64,000 nucleotides of DNA. It comes from an uncultured Verrucomicrobiota bacterium (GTDB taxonomy: Bacteria; Verrucomicrobiota; Verrucomicrobiia; Opitutales; UBA9783). This document shows positions 7,117-17,234 of this stretch, piece by piece (positions within the stretch are counted from its first letter, which is position 1; every line of letters begins with the position of its first letter). The DNA lies in contig CABUVL010000001.1 in NCBI GenBank assembly GCA_902495005.1, positions 248,001-312,000 on the forward strand, written 5' to 3'. The notes under the pieces were generated by a model. That model did no database searches. It saw only the letters and a list, made by a program, of their open reading frames with translations, and was not told the DNA's origin. The position numbers were made by a program, and so were the translations under genes.

Positions 7117-9225
7117 ATGAATCAAACAAATGAAAAGTTTGAGGCGTTAAGCCGATATGCAAAAGATGTTACGCAATTGGCGAATGAAGGTAAATTGGAC
7201 CCCGTCATCGGAAGAGACGAGGAAATTCGAAGAACCATACAAGTTTTGTCAAGGCGAACTAAAAATAATCCCATATTGATTGGAGAACCTGGCGTGGGCA
7301 AGACGGCCATTGTGGAGGGACTTGCCTGCCGGATTATTAATCGAGATGTGCCCGATTCGATCAAAGATAAGAAGGTGATGGCCTTAGATATGGGTTTGCT
7401 CATCGCGGGGGCCAAGTATCGAGGCGAGTTCGAAGAGCGGCTCAAGGCCATTTTAAAGGAAGTCTCAGAAAATAATGACATTATCTTGTTCATCGATGAA
7501 ATTCACACCCTGATCGGCTCTGGTCAAATGGAGGGCGCGATGGACGCGTCGAATATGTTGAAGCCAGCCTTGGCCCGTGGTGAATTGCACTGCATCGGTG
7601 CCACTACTTTGAACGAATATCGCCAGTACATTGAGAAGGATTTTGCATTTGCGCGACGTTTCCAACCGGTCTTCGTGAGCGAGCCGAGCGTGGTCGATTC
7701 CATTTCCATTTTAAGAGGTTTGAAGGGAAAGTATGAATTGCACCACGGGGTTCGTATTAGTGATGCCGCTGTAATTGCGGCGTGTACGTATTCAAATCGT
7801 TACATCAGTGATCGGTTCTTGCCGGATAAGGCCATCGATTTGATGGATGAAGCCGCCAGTCGTTTAAAAATGGTGATGGATTCCAAGCCGGAAGAAATTG
7901 ACGAATTGGATCGTAAGATCATGCAATTAAAGATTGAGCAAGAGGGCTTGAAGAAGGAAAGTGACGCGGCTTCTAAGGAACGTTTGGGCAAGATCCAAGA
8001 GGAGTTACAAGGCTTAGAACGGAAGTCCTCCGATTTGAATGCAAAGTGGAAGTTGGAAAAGCAGAACATTGACGAAATTAAGCGTATTAAGCGTCAGATC
8101 GAAGAGACGACGAGCAACGCGGAATTGGCGCAACGTCAGGCAGATTTCGCGAAAGCAGGAGAATTGTTGTACAGTAAGTTGCCCGCTTTGCAAAAGCGTC
8201 TGCAGGACTTGCAAGCCAAGGAAACGGATGCACAGCGGCACAATGAAGTGACGGAGGATGATATCGCAACGGTGGTATCTCGTTGGACAGGCATTCCCGT
8301 CGAAAAAATGCTTGTGGGTGAAAAAGAGCGCTTGCTCAACATGGAGGCCAACTTAAAAGCGTATGTAGTGGGTCAAGATGAGGCGGTAAATGCGGTTGCC
8401 GACTGCATCCGTCGTTCGAGAGCGGGTATTTCGGATCCTAATCGGCCCATCGGTTCATTTTTGTTTTTAGGCCCAACGGGGGTTGGAAAAACAGAATTAT
8501 CCAAAGCGCTCGCGCAGTTTTTGTTCGATGATAAGAATAACATGATCCGCATCGACATGTCGGAATACATGGAAAAACACTCCGTATCAAGGCTGATCGG
8601 TGCGCCTCCGGGATACGTGGGCTACGAGCAAGGCGGAGAGTTAACCGAGGCCGTTAAACGGCGCCCTTATTCGGTGGTGCTGTTTGATGAAGTTGAGAAA
8701 GCGCACAACGACGTCTTTAATATTCTACTGCAAGTCCTTGATGAAGGCCACCTAACCGATGGTTTGGGCCGAAACATCAATTTTAAAAATACAATTATTA
8801 TTTTGACGTCCAACCTCGGTTCAGAATTCTTTTTAGACAAGATGCGTTCAAAAGAGCAGATAAGAAATGACGTTATGCGTCTCGTTCAAGCGAGTTTTAG
8901 ACCCGAATTACTCAATCGTTTGGATGAAATATTGCTCTTCAATAGCCTTTCAATGAGTGAAATGAGAGGCATTGTCGACATTCAGCTGAAAGATTTGTCG
9001 AAGCGTTTGGAAGCCAAAAAGTTGCACGTGGATTTTAGTGAAGCACTGAGAACCTGGTTGTGTGAGATTGGCTATGATCCTAATTATGGGGCGCGTCCGT
9101 TAAAGAGGGTTTTGCAAAAGCACGTGTGTGATGTTATGGCACGTGAAATTATTGCGGGCCACCTTTTAGAGAACACGCACGTCACCGTTGATTATGAAAA
9201 TGGTACGGTCGTTCTTAAGCGTTAG
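7117..9225 (+). CDS. clpB: ClpB-type disaggregase lacking the N domain
   Basis: The protein is 702 residues, against about 860 for full ClpB. It begins directly at the linker and NBD1 ([27 protein letters not shown]). Walker A1 is GEPGVGKT (56-63), Walker B1 ILFIDE, Walker A2 GPTGVGKT (452-459) and Walker B2 VVLFDE. A long coiled-coil M domain (about 250-375, rich in Lys/Glu/Gln) marks it as ClpB rather than ClpA or ClpC, and there is no ClpP-binding IGF/IGL loop. ClpB works with DnaK to pull proteins out of aggregates. The usual Clp-N repeats (about 150 residues) are absent, and the 68-nt upstream gap cannot encode them. Good RBS and promoter support the start at 7117. Confidence 0.93.
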   Translation: MNQTNEKFEALSRYAKDVTQLANEGKLDPVIGRDEEIRRTIQVLSRRTKNNPILIGEPGVGKTAIVEGLACRIINRDVPDSIKDKKVMALDMGLLIAGAKYRGEFEERLKAILKEVSENNDIILFIDEIHTLIGSGQMEGAMDASNMLKPALARGELHCIGATTLNEYRQYIEKDFAFARRFQPVFVSEPSVVDSISILRGLKGKYELHHGVRISDAAVIAACTYSNRYISDRFLPDKAIDLMDEAASRLKMVMDSKPEEIDELDRKIMQLKIEQEGLKKESDAASKERLGKIQEELQGLERKSSDLNAKWKLEKQNIDEIKRIKRQIEETTSNAELAQRQADFAKAGELLYSKLPALQKRLQDLQAKETDAQRHNEVTEDDIATVVSRWTGIPVEKMLVGEKERLLNMEANLKAYVVGQDEAVNAVADCIRRSRAGISDPNRPIGSFLFLGPTGVGKTELSKALAQFLFDDKNNMIRIDMSEYMEKHSVSRLIGAPPGYVGYEQGGELTEAVKRRPYSVVLFDEVEKAHNDVFNILLQVLDEGHLTDGLGRNINFKNTIIILTSNLGSEFFLDKMRSKEQIRNDVMRLVQASFRPELLNRLDEILLFNSLSMSEMRGIVDIQLKDLSKRLEAKKLHVDFSEALRTWLCEIGYDPNYGARPLKRVLQKHVCDVMAREIIAGHLLENTHVTVDYENGTVVLKR

Positions 9226-9777
9226 CAGAGATCTGTGATTTAATCGAGCGTCAGCGTTTGTGGAGCAATCCCTTACGCTGATTTGCTATGCGTACAGGTG
9301 TAAGGGGTCTTATTGTAATAATGAATTAGGTAATAAGGCACCCCATTGCAGTGTTATTGGCTGTGTGAGATCCATAGGTTCTTACCTTCTTTGTGCCCCC
9401 ATTCCAATGACAGAAATGATAGAGCACAATCGTCGTTTGACTATTGAGTCGATGGCAAGTCGTGAAAGGTCAGCTGGTTTTGTAGCTTACACGAGCGAGT
9501 TGGTGGGCCGCCAAGGCCGTCTGTGGCGTGCGAGTGATCTCGCAGTCGATTTTGAAAGAAAAACTGTCCATTTTCGATGAAAAATGAGATGTTGATGATC
9601 AGATAGATTATCGAGACCTGTCGAAAATGAAAGACTTCGGTTTTAGCAAATAACCGCACATGCGGCCCTTGAGAGAGACGGTCCGATGTCGAAGACTGTC
9701 AATTTTTTGAGTCCATTAGGTAGAACGTGCCCTATTCGAAAGTTGAACAAAGACGGCGAAATTAAAATAAAACGAAG
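9226..9777. other. Intergenic spacer with several hairpins, possible structured RNA
   Basis: This spacer of 552 bases follows clpB. A frame at 9260-9580 has no recognisable motif and is probably spurious. A TCAGCGT/ACGCTGA hairpin (9251-9281) could end the clpB message. A second, GGGGT.CTTATT/AATAAG.CACCCC, covers about 9304-9345. Further on are GCGAG-TGAT-CTCGC (9530-9543), CATTTTCGA (9569-9577) with TCGAAAATG (9621-9629), and CTTCG/CGAAG enclosing CGGTT/AACCG and CCGC/GCGG hairpins, ending near a T6 run at about 9704-9709. I could not match it to tmRNA, RNase P, SRP or 6S RNA. Confidence 0.35.
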
Positions 9778-10872
9778 CTATTCGTCCAACTGACTGTAGA
9801 TGCCTCCGCCAATCAACTGTTGCCCGCGATAAAATGCCACCGCTTGGCCGATCGCAAGTGCACGTTGAGGGACGTCAAATTGAATTTTTACGGAGTTTTC
9901 AGATTCCCAATGCCAAGTAATCCCTTGAGAGTTATCACGGTAGCGGGGCTTTGCGAGCAGATGCTCATTATCATCGGGGGGCTCCGCTAAAAAATTAAGT
10001 TGATAAACGTGCGCGCAAGATTTGTAAAGTCCTTGGGTGTCCGTGTGATCGAATCCGACCACTAATTGATTGCGCGTGTAGTCCTTTGCGATGACGACGT
10101 AGTGTTCAAAGTCTTTGTTGGAGGGAATGTTGATTCCTTTTCGTTGGCCAATTGTAAATCGATGCAGTCCCTCATGAGCGCCTATCACCTCTCCTCGCAG
10201 ATTAACAATGTTGCCGGGCTGATTGGGCAAATATTTCTCGAGAAAATCATTAATGTTAACTTTCTTGCTGCCCAAAAAGCAGATGCCTTGGCTGTCCTTT
10301 CGATGGGCATTGGGCAATTGAATGTCCGCTGCAATGGCGCGGACTTGTTTTTTCGTGAGGTGCCCAAGCGGGAATAGCACACGCGCCAGATTCGGTTTTT
10401 TTACCAAACAAAGGAAATAACTTTGGTCCTTTGTCTTATCGTCGCCTTCATAAATGGAAAAGTGATCTGCCTCTTGTTGTTTGACACAGTAATGGCCCGT
10501 GGCCAGCGCGTCGTAAGAGCGAGCGTGTTCCACCAGTACACCAAATTTAATGTAACGGTTGCACATCACATCCGGGTTGGGCGTTTGTCCTGAGCGATAC
10601 CCTTCAATGAGGTAATCAACAACCTTCTTTCGATAGACCTCGATGAAATTTACGATTTCAAAAGGAATTTTCAAGTGTTGAGCGGCAGCTTGTGCCGAGG
10701 CAAGGTCTTCTTTCCAGGGACACTCCTGCCACAATTCCGTTTCATTTTGCCAGGAACGGAAAAATACGCCATGTACCTCATAGCCCTCTTGTTGAAGCAG
10801 GTAGGCTGAAACGGCACTGTCAACACCTCCCGATAGGGCTACCAAAACCTTAGCTTTGTGCGAAGTGGTCAC
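9778..10872 (-). CDS. mnmA: tRNA-specific 2-thiouridylase
   Basis: This 364-residue enzyme adds sulfur to the wobble uridine 34 of tRNA for Glu, Gln and Lys. It has the PP-loop SGGVDS (14-19) for ATP, the nucleophile Cys104 in NPDVMCNRYIKFG and the second catalytic Cys198 in DSQGICFLG. Start is GTG 10872, overlapping the TAG stop of the RND pump gene by one base (TAGTG), so translation is coupled to the efflux operon. Length is normal for the family. Confidence 0.95.
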   Translation of the reverse strand: MTTSHKAKVLVALSGGVDSAVSAYLLQQEGYEVHGVFFRSWQNETELWQECPWKEDLASAQAAAQHLKIPFEIVNFIEVYRKKVVDYLIEGYRSGQTPNPDVMCNRYIKFGVLVEHARSYDALATGHYCVKQQEADHFSIYEGDDKTKDQSYFLCLVKKPNLARVLFPLGHLTKKQVRAIAADIQLPNAHRKDSQGICFLGSKKVNINDFLEKYLPNQPGNIVNLRGEVIGAHEGLHRFTIGQRKGINIPSNKDFEHYVVIAKDYTRNQLVVGFDHTDTQGLYKSCAHVYQLNFLAEPPDDNEHLLAKPRYRDNSQGITWHWESENSVKIQFDVPQRALAIGQAVAFYRGQQLIGGGIYSQLDE

Positions 10873-13800
10873 TATGCCTTACAAAACCGATTCATGTCCA
10901 AGTAAATAATTGGGGTGACAAAAAGTGTGAGTACTTGGGCAAAACTGAGCCCACCTACAACACCAATTCCCAAGGACATACGTGAAGCCCCATCGGCACC
11001 AAAGCCAAGTGCGATGGGAAGAATTCCAAAAATCGTACTTACGGTCGTCATTAAGATAGGCCGGAAACGTTCGCAGCACGCCTCGACAATGGCGTCTTCA
11101 GCGCTTATGCCTTGACGTTGTTTTTCGACGGCAAAGTCAATGAGAATGATACCATTTTTCTTAATAATTCCCATGAGCATGAATAGACCGATAAAAGCGT
11201 AGAGCGAAAAGTCACAGTTGAACACATAAAGTGTGAATAATCCGCCCGCTAAGGCGACGGGGAGTGTCGACAATACGGTGAGCGGATGGATCCAGTGTTC
11301 ATACAGGCATCCCAACACGACGTACATGACGAAAACGGCGAGCAACAGCAACCAACTCAGACTGCGTGTGGAAGATTGGAATTCTTTGGATTCGCCTCCA
11401 AGTTCCCCTTGCACATCTGCGGGAAGATACTTTTGGGCCGTTTGCTCAATTTGATCAACGATAGTTCCCAAGGCCGTACCGTCCTTTACGTTGAAGAATA
11501 TGCTGGCGGATGGGAAATTGTTTTTGTGAAAAATACTGGTTGGCCCCACGTGTTCTTTCGCTTGAACGAGTGTATCCATGGCAACCATATGACCGCTTGC
11601 ATTGGGAATACCGAGGAGGGAGAGATCCGTAGCATGTGCTCGTTGATCCTTTTGTGCGGCGACAAGAACCTTGTATTGCTCGTAATCACCCTTGATGAGG
11701 TACGAATAATTCATGGAATAAGCTTCTTTTAAGCTCGATTCAACATTGTAAGGGTTTAATCCAAGAGGGAATAAGCGACGCCGACAATACTCTAGATTCA
11801 ATTGTGGGCAGTTAAGTTCAATGTTAGAATTGATTGAGCTTGGATCAATACCCGGAATTGTATAAAATTGTTTGGTTAAGTTTGCCGTGGCCTCGTAAAC
11901 TTTTTCACTCTCCATGCCTGACAAAGTGTAGACGTATTTACCGCGTTTATTGTCGGCAGAACTCGTTTGAATGTTCAAAACGGGCATCGGTTTCAGCAAG
12001 GGTAATACACCGGGAATGCGCAGCAGCATGCCTTGTAATTCCTTTGTAACCGTGGCAATGGAAGTGTCACCTTTGTTAGCTTGAAGAGGAACCCGTTCTT
12101 TTGGATTTTTAAGCATCACAAATGTAATACATTGATTGTCTGCCATAAAATCTCCAATGCCGCTGGCACTGAGTGTGTAATTGACCGCCGGGTGTTTGGC
12201 GACTGTGTCTCTGATGGTGTCTTGATATTGGTGAACCTTATCTGCAGACGTTCCGCTTTGCGTTAAAATAACCCCCATAATGGCCGAACTATCGCCGGTA
12301 GGCAGAAAGCTTTTGGGGATAGAAATAAACAGGGTAATCATGAGGATGACGCAAATTGTCCACACGCTCCAGCAAATCCAGTGACGGTTTAAGAACCACT
12401 TTAAGCGTTTGCGATACCAGGTGATGAATGCACTTTCCAAACCATTTGCGATGGATTCAATGCGCGTTTTTTGATTGGCCTTATGCTTCTTGAGAAAGTG
12501 GGCGCACATCATCGGTGTAACACTTAAAGAAACTAAGCCGGATGCTAAGATGGCAACGACGATGGTAACGGCAAATTCACGAAAGATTCTGCCAATTTGA
12601 CCATCCATAAAGATAATTGGAATGAAGGTGGCCATCAGTGAAAATGTCATGGACAAGATGGTGAAACTAATTTCGCTGGCCCCTTTAAATGCGGCCTCTA
12701 ACGGCCCCAAACCATCTTCCATGTGACGAACAACATTTTCCAAGAACACGATGGCATCGTCGACGAGGAAGCCGATGGCCAATGTGAGTGCCATAAGAGA
12801 CAAATTGTCCAAGCTGTACCCCAACTGGTGCATAATAATGCACGTAATAAAGAGAGACAATGGCATTGCGACGGTCGGTATGAGCGTTTCCCTGACACGT
12901 CCAAGAAATAAGAAAATAACCATCGTTACGAGGATAAATGCGATGACGATCGTCTCCTTGACCTCGTTGATCGAATCTAAGATACTTTTTGCCTTATCGT
13001 AGATGGGGATAAGTTTAACGGAAGGCGGCAAGGATTTGTATAAGCCTGGCAACATCGCCTTAATTTTTTCGGAGACCTTAATGGTATTTGCTCCAGGCGA
13101 TTGATTGACTGCAAGAATAACGGTGGAACTAAAATTAGGCAAATTTTGTCCCCAAAATCTTGTTTGAAAGTCGTCGGATTCCAAGCCTTCTTCGCACTTT
13201 GCAATATCCCTGAGGTAAATGGGCTTACCATTAATTTCTCTGATAACAATGTTGGCGTAGTCTTCAGCCTTATCAAGTTGGCCATTGGAGGTCAGTGTCA
13301 GCGTGGTAACGGTGCCCTTCAATTTGCCCATACTAAGCATGAGCGTATTTGATTTGACAGCTTCGGTCACATCTGAAACGGACAAGCCGAGTAGCTTTAG
13401 TTTCTTTAAGTTGAGGTGAATACGAACGGCACGTGGCATTCCAAAGACCTGTACCTGTGAAACATCCTCGACCTTATTGATTTGTTGGGCAACCTTTGTC
13501 TTCGCAAAGTCGTACAATGCCCCTTGGGTAAGACTGTTACTAGCGAGGCCAAGGAAAAAAATAGGTTCACTGTTAGGATCTTTTTTTCTGTAAACCGGCG
13601 TCGATGGCATGTCGTCTGGCAACTTGCTTTGAGCCCGAGTAATGGCCGCCTGAACATCCATGGCTGCGACATCCACAGACTTGTTTAAGTTAAAATTTAA
13701 AGTTAATGAGGTGACACCCAAGCGGCTTTCAGACAGCACTTCATCCAAGCCGTCGATTTCCATGAACTCTTTTTCCAAGGGGCTTGCGATGGCGTTGGCC

Positions 13801-13979
13801 ATCATTTCCGCGTTCATGCCTGGGAAGCTCGCATTAACATTGATGACGGGGTAGTCTACTTTAGGCAAGGCACTGACCGGTAATTTGCGATAACATGCAA
13901 TACCGAGAAAAGTGATACTTAAAGTGAGTAAAATGGTGGCAATTGGCCGCCGAATAAATGGATCGCAAATACTTTTCAT
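10872..13979 (-). CDS. RND multidrug efflux pump, inner-membrane subunit (AcrB/MexB-like)
   Basis: This 1035-residue protein has AcrB length and layout: an N-terminal transmembrane helix, a large periplasmic porter/docking domain, a helix bundle at about 345-550, a second periplasmic domain and a C-terminal bundle. The proton-relay aspartates fall exactly at Asp407-Asp408 (GFLVDDAIVFLENVVRHMEDG), and the relay lysine is in MGIIKKNGIILIDFA. It exports hydrophobic compounds using the proton gradient, together with the fusion protein 3 nt upstream and the outer-membrane factor before that. The substrate cannot be told from sequence. SDFQTRFWGQN and the short periplasmic loops look more like MdtB/MexF-family HAE1 pumps than heavy-metal pumps. 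Confidence 0.93.
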   Translation of the reverse strand: MKSICDPFIRRPIATILLTLSITFLGIACYRKLPVSALPKVDYPVINVNASFPGMNAEMMANAIASPLEKEFMEIDGLDEVLSESRLGVTSLTLNFNLNKSVDVAAMDVQAAITRAQSKLPDDMPSTPVYRKKDPNSEPIFFLGLASNSLTQGALYDFAKTKVAQQINKVEDVSQVQVFGMPRAVRIHLNLKKLKLLGLSVSDVTEAVKSNTLMLSMGKLKGTVTTLTLTSNGQLDKAEDYANIVIREINGKPIYLRDIAKCEEGLESDDFQTRFWGQNLPNFSSTVILAVNQSPGANTIKVSEKIKAMLPGLYKSLPPSVKLIPIYDKAKSILDSINEVKETIVIAFILVTMVIFLFLGRVRETLIPTVAMPLSLFITCIIMHQLGYSLDNLSLMALTLAIGFLVDDAIVFLENVVRHMEDGLGPLEAAFKGASEISFTILSMTFSLMATFIPIIFMDGQIGRIFREFAVTIVVAILASGLVSLSVTPMMCAHFLKKHKANQKTRIESIANGLESAFITWYRKRLKWFLNRHWICWSVWTICVILMITLFISIPKSFLPTGDSSAIMGVILTQSGTSADKVHQYQDTIRDTVAKHPAVNYTLSASGIGDFMADNQCITFVMLKNPKERVPLQANKGDTSIATVTKELQGMLLRIPGVLPLLKPMPVLNIQTSSADNKRGKYVYTLSGMESEKVYEATANLTKQFYTIPGIDPSSINSNIELNCPQLNLEYCRRRLFPLGLNPYNVESSLKEAYSMNYSYLIKGDYEQYKVLVAAQKDQRAHATDLSLLGIPNASGHMVAMDTLVQAKEHVGPTSIFHKNNFPSASIFFNVKDGTALGTIVDQIEQTAQKYLPADVQGELGGESKEFQSSTRSLSWLLLLAVFVMYVVLGCLYEHWIHPLTVLSTLPVALAGGLFTLYVFNCDFSLYAFIGLFMLMGIIKKNGIILIDFAVEKQRQGISAEDAIVEACCERFRPILMTTVSTIFGILPIALGFGADGASRMSLGIGVVGGLSFAQVLTLFVTPIIYLDMNRFCKA

Positions 13980-13982
13980 AAA

Positions 13983-15143
13983 TTAAAATGCGTTGAGCTG
14001 CTGAGGGGCTTCGAGTGTGGAAGCAATAACGACTTGAACTCCAGGGGCCAAAAGCGGATGTCCCTCCGCAATAATTTTTTCATCTCCCTTGAGCCCCGTG
14101 TGAATGACAACCCATCCGTTGTAACTTTGTCCTTTCGTAACATCAAGCATTTCGGCTTCATTATTGTGGTTAATAATGTAAATGAAGTGCCCGTTATTTC
14201 CCAAATGAATGGCTCCTTCGGGGACCAAGAAAACGTCGTTCAAGCTTTCGTAGTAAATTTTGACATCCACGGCACGCCCGGCCCAGAATTGATTATTTTC
14301 ATTTTTAAATTCCGCACGTACGTCAAAACTACCGGTCGTCTTGTCGATGCTGTTGCCTATAGACACAAGCTTTCCTGATTGTGTGACGGACGGATTGTCG
14401 AGCAGACGTGCTTCGACCACGATGTTGTCGAGATGGGTACTACTGGCTTTTTGAAGTACTTGAAAATGCTTTTCAGACAATGAAAAGTCGGTGTAAATGG
14501 GTTGCATTTGATTGAGGGTTGCCAATGCCGTGCCTTTTGCAACGAAACTGTGGGCGTCCACAGAGGCTTTCCCGAGTTCCCCTGAAAAGGGTGCATTGAT
14601 AGTGCAGTGATCTAGGTCGATGGTTTTTAGCGTACAATTCGCTTCATCTAATTTAACGTGACCTTCGTAGGTTTCAACGTTGGCTTTATAACCATCATAC
14701 TCTTGTTGGGAAACGAAGTCGCCTGTACGAAGTGCTTCGGAGCGTTGTAATTGGGATTGACTTAAATGCAGTTGTGCTTGATCAATGGCCAATTGTGCCT
14801 GTGCTTGCTTGAGGTTGGCCGTGTAAGTCCGATTGTCAATTTCAAATAGACGGTCTCCTTGGTTTACGTGACCTCCATTGGATCTTAATACATTGACGAG
14901 CTCACCTTCCACCTGTGGAACGAGGGCAATACTTGCGGATGCGGTGCATTGTCCAACCGCTTCAACGTACTGTTTGACGGATGTTTTGTAGGGGCTTGCT
15001 GATACAATCGCCAATTTTAATTGTGCCTCTGCTTTTTCCTCTTTGTGGAAATGAGAGACAATTGTTTTGTAGGCGATCAAAATGAGGATCGCAGCCGTTG
15101 TAGATAGAAGGTAATAAAACCACTGTTTTTTGTTGTTATTCAT
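13983..15143 (-). CDS. RND efflux periplasmic adaptor (membrane fusion protein)
   Basis: A 386-residue adaptor that bridges the pump and the outer-membrane channel. It has an N-terminal membrane anchor (about 8-26) instead of a lipobox, then a lipoyl-like half (VPQVEGELVNVLRSNGG), a Gln/Ala-rich alpha-helical hairpin (about 105-165), the returning lipoyl half (DLDHCTINAPFSGELG) and beta-barrel and membrane-proximal domains (LVPEGAIHLGNNG). It starts 7 nt after the outer-membrane factor and ends 3 nt before the pump gene. Confidence 0.92.
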   Translation of the reverse strand: MNNNKKQWFYYLLSTTAAILILIAYKTIVSHFHKEEKAEAQLKLAIVSASPYKTSVKQYVEAVGQCTASASIALVPQVEGELVNVLRSNGGHVNQGDRLFEIDNRTYTANLKQAQAQLAIDQAQLHLSQSQLQRSEALRTGDFVSQQEYDGYKANVETYEGHVKLDEANCTLKTIDLDHCTINAPFSGELGKASVDAHSFVAKGTALATLNQMQPIYTDFSLSEKHFQVLQKASSTHLDNIVVEARLLDNPSVTQSGKLVSIGNSIDKTTGSFDVRAEFKNENNQFWAGRAVDVKIYYESLNDVFLVPEGAIHLGNNGHFIYIINHNNEAEMLDVTKGQSYNGWVVIHTGLKGDEKIIAEGHPLLAPGVQVVIASTLEAPQQLNAF

Positions 15144-15150
15144 ATGGAAA

Positions 15151-16554
15151 TTATAGGTTGAATACGTTGGCTTGTTCGACGTCTAATTGTCCTGTGACGT
15201 AGGCAAGTTTTACCAAGCTCAGCTTGACGTTCGTTTGCGCTTGAATGTGACTGAGTCGTGCGTTCGATAAAGTCTTTTGTGCTGACAACAAATCTAGTAG
15301 GCTGTTTACGCCGGAATTGTAACCAATGCGAATGGCTTCCAAGGCCTCTGACGACGCTTTTTCGAGTGTTTCTGCCGCCGTTAGCAATTGAATTGAGGAG
15401 CGAAATGAGTGGAAAGCCGACCAGGTTTGCCCCAAGGTCTCTAACTTTTTTTGCCGCAATGCGTACTTTTGTTCTTTGACTTGCGTGTAACTGGCAAGTT
15501 CGTTGTACTGTTGCTCAAATCCAGAAAAAATGTTCCACTGCATGCCCAAAGAAAGGTCGTAATTTCTCTGCCACGACGACAGAGTACGATGTTTTAATAG
15601 ATTTGCCTTCGTGTTGAACACTAAAGAGGGTAAATTAGCCCGTTGTGTGGCTTTTTGGGCCCAGCGGCTGGCGGCCAATTTTTCTTCATTCGCCAGTAAA
15701 TCCGCACGTGATTTGAGGGTGCTTGCCATCAATTCCTCCGCGTTGCTCAAAATGGATTGCGTTTTACTGTTTAGGTAGTCCGTTTCAATTGAAAAGTCAG
15801 TTGAGATGGGGATGCCGATGGCGGTGGCCAAGTTGGCCCGGCAGCTTTCCAGGTAAGACTTGGATTCTTCGAGTTCGTACTCTGCTTGTAACTTATCGGC
15901 TTGTGCGAGCAGTTGATCTTGAATGCACGCGAGCCCGTTGGCTTTCTTCTTTGAGACGGCCTCAAAGGACAGTTCTGCATCACGCAGACAGCTTTCGCGC
16001 GCTTCTATTTTTGCACAGGCGGAGGAAAATTCATAAAAGGCCTGTTGGATTTGGAATACGACACTTTGTAGGGTTTGATTAAATTCGTAGTTCGCTGCGT
16101 ACAGCAAATGTGTCGCGCTTTTTGCACTGGCGACATCGGCTCCAAAGTTGAATATTTGGTACGATAAAGATAACGCGGGGCCCCAATAATCGCTGCGTTT
16201 GGTGTTTGTCGTTCCAGCCTTGCCTTCTTGTGAACGGTTAACGCTTACACTGGCGTCGATACTGGGGAAAAATTTTGCGTTCGCTTGCCCCTGATGCGCA
16301 AAGGCCTCTTTCGCTTGCCACCACGCACATTTGGTTTGTGGGTTTTGTTGCAATCCGATTTCAACGAGGTCTATCAGTGAATATTTTCCGGACAGTAGGG
16401 CTTTTTTTGTGATAAATTCGTTGTGCAAAGTGGTTGTGTGGATGGGTTGCCAGGGTGTACTGACCGTGGGAGCAAAATTTTTCTCTATTTTTTGACATCC
16501 TTCTAAGAGTAATACGGCACTTCCAATCGTAAAAAGACCACTTTTTATATGCAT
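15151..16554 (-). CDS. Efflux outer-membrane factor lipoprotein (TolC/OprM-like)
   Basis: The 467-residue protein opens with a signal peptide ending LLLEGC, a lipobox with Cys20 (Glu at the -2 position is unusual). Two long heptad-rich helical repeats with Ala/Gln/Ser follow, as in the OprM family: LVEIGLQQNPQTKCAWWQAKEAF in the first and SRADLLANEEKLAASRWAQKATQRANLPS in the second, plus the Pro-Ser end motifs. It forms the trimeric exit duct of the pump. First gene of the operon, with about 200 nt of AT-rich DNA upstream containing no convincing promoter. Confidence 0.9.
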   Translation of the reverse strand: MHIKSGLFTIGSAVLLLEGCQKIEKNFAPTVSTPWQPIHTTTLHNEFITKKALLSGKYSLIDLVEIGLQQNPQTKCAWWQAKEAFAHQGQANAKFFPSIDASVSVNRSQEGKAGTTNTKRSDYWGPALSLSYQIFNFGADVASAKSATHLLYAANYEFNQTLQSVVFQIQQAFYEFSSACAKIEARESCLRDAELSFEAVSKKKANGLACIQDQLLAQADKLQAEYELEESKSYLESCRANLATAIGIPISTDFSIETDYLNSKTQSILSNAEELMASTLKSRADLLANEEKLAASRWAQKATQRANLPSLVFNTKANLLKHRTLSSWQRNYDLSLGMQWNIFSGFEQQYNELASYTQVKEQKYALRQKKLETLGQTWSAFHSFRSSIQLLTAAETLEKASSEALEAIRIGYNSGVNSLLDLLSAQKTLSNARLSHIQAQTNVKLSLVKLAYVTGQLDVEQANVFNL

Positions 16555-16753
16555 ATCTTTGTTTTAAGTTAAGGGTAATTTGTATATTAATTAACTGAAA
16601 ATGTAAATGTTTTTTTAAGTGATTCGAATAGTGTTTAAATCGATTGAAGAAGCGTTTGTGTGCCGGTTGTGGTGTCGCTAATGTCCAAATTTCACTTGAT
16701 AATTAAATGGATAGGTTAAAATAAAAATCCTTTGAAAACGATTCATTGAACGA

Positions 16754-17215
16754 TTAGGAGCATTGTTCAAGTCCGAGTAAGTACTTTTTTATCGTGATCC
16801 CTCCGTTGTAGCCCCCAAGTTGACCTCGGCTCCCTACAACCCTGTGACATGGAATAAAAATCGCAAGTGGATTGTTGTGACAAGCCTGCCCTACCGCACG
16901 GGCCGACTTGGGTTTTCGTAGGTAATCAGCCACTTGCAGATACGTCCACGTGCTTCCGTAGGGAATTTTTTGCAAGACCTGCAAAACGCTTGACAAAAAA
17001 GAAGATTGTGGAATGTGCAAGGGAATTGAAAATGTGTGAAGTCGGCCTTGGAAATAGGCGATTAATTGCTTTTTTGCCTCTGCCAATAATGGAATAGAGG
17101 CTGCCATTGTTGGTGGAACGGGACCAGGGTGTAAGTCGACTTTTAGCAAATATTCTTGTGTGGCCTGCAATCCAATCGTGCCGATGGGCGTGTTTACTTG
17201 ATCAAAGTAGTCCAT
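16754..17215 (-). CDS. ogt: Methylated-DNA-protein cysteine methyltransferase
   Basis: This 153-residue suicide repair protein takes the methyl group from O6-methylguanine. The acceptor is Cys123 in IPCHRVVGS. The helix-turn-helix that flips the base contains RAVGQACHNNP with the arginine finger at about Arg106. The N-terminal domain is short, and no Ada-type zinc domain is present. It is the last gene after the BamD-like lipoprotein, 19 nt downstream, so probably cotranscribed with the rpmF-plsX-fabH operon. Confidence 0.93.
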   Translation of the reverse strand: MDYFDQVNTPIGTIGLQATQEYLLKVDLHPGPVPPTMAASIPLLAEAKKQLIAYFQGRLHTFSIPLHIPQSSFLSSVLQVLQKIPYGSTWTYLQVADYLRKPKSARAVGQACHNNPLAIFIPCHRVVGSRGQLGGYNGGITIKKYLLGLEQCS

Positions 17216-17234
17216 GGATTATCGGCAAAGTGTA

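Noticed and set aside
7081..7117. Possible CIRCE heat-shock operator before clpB
   Set aside because: No TTAGCACTC-N9-GAGTGCTAA inverted repeat is present.
9260..9580. A 106-codon open frame after clpB
   Set aside because: No motif, no ribosome-binding site, odd Cys/Tyr-rich composition, and it runs through several hairpins.
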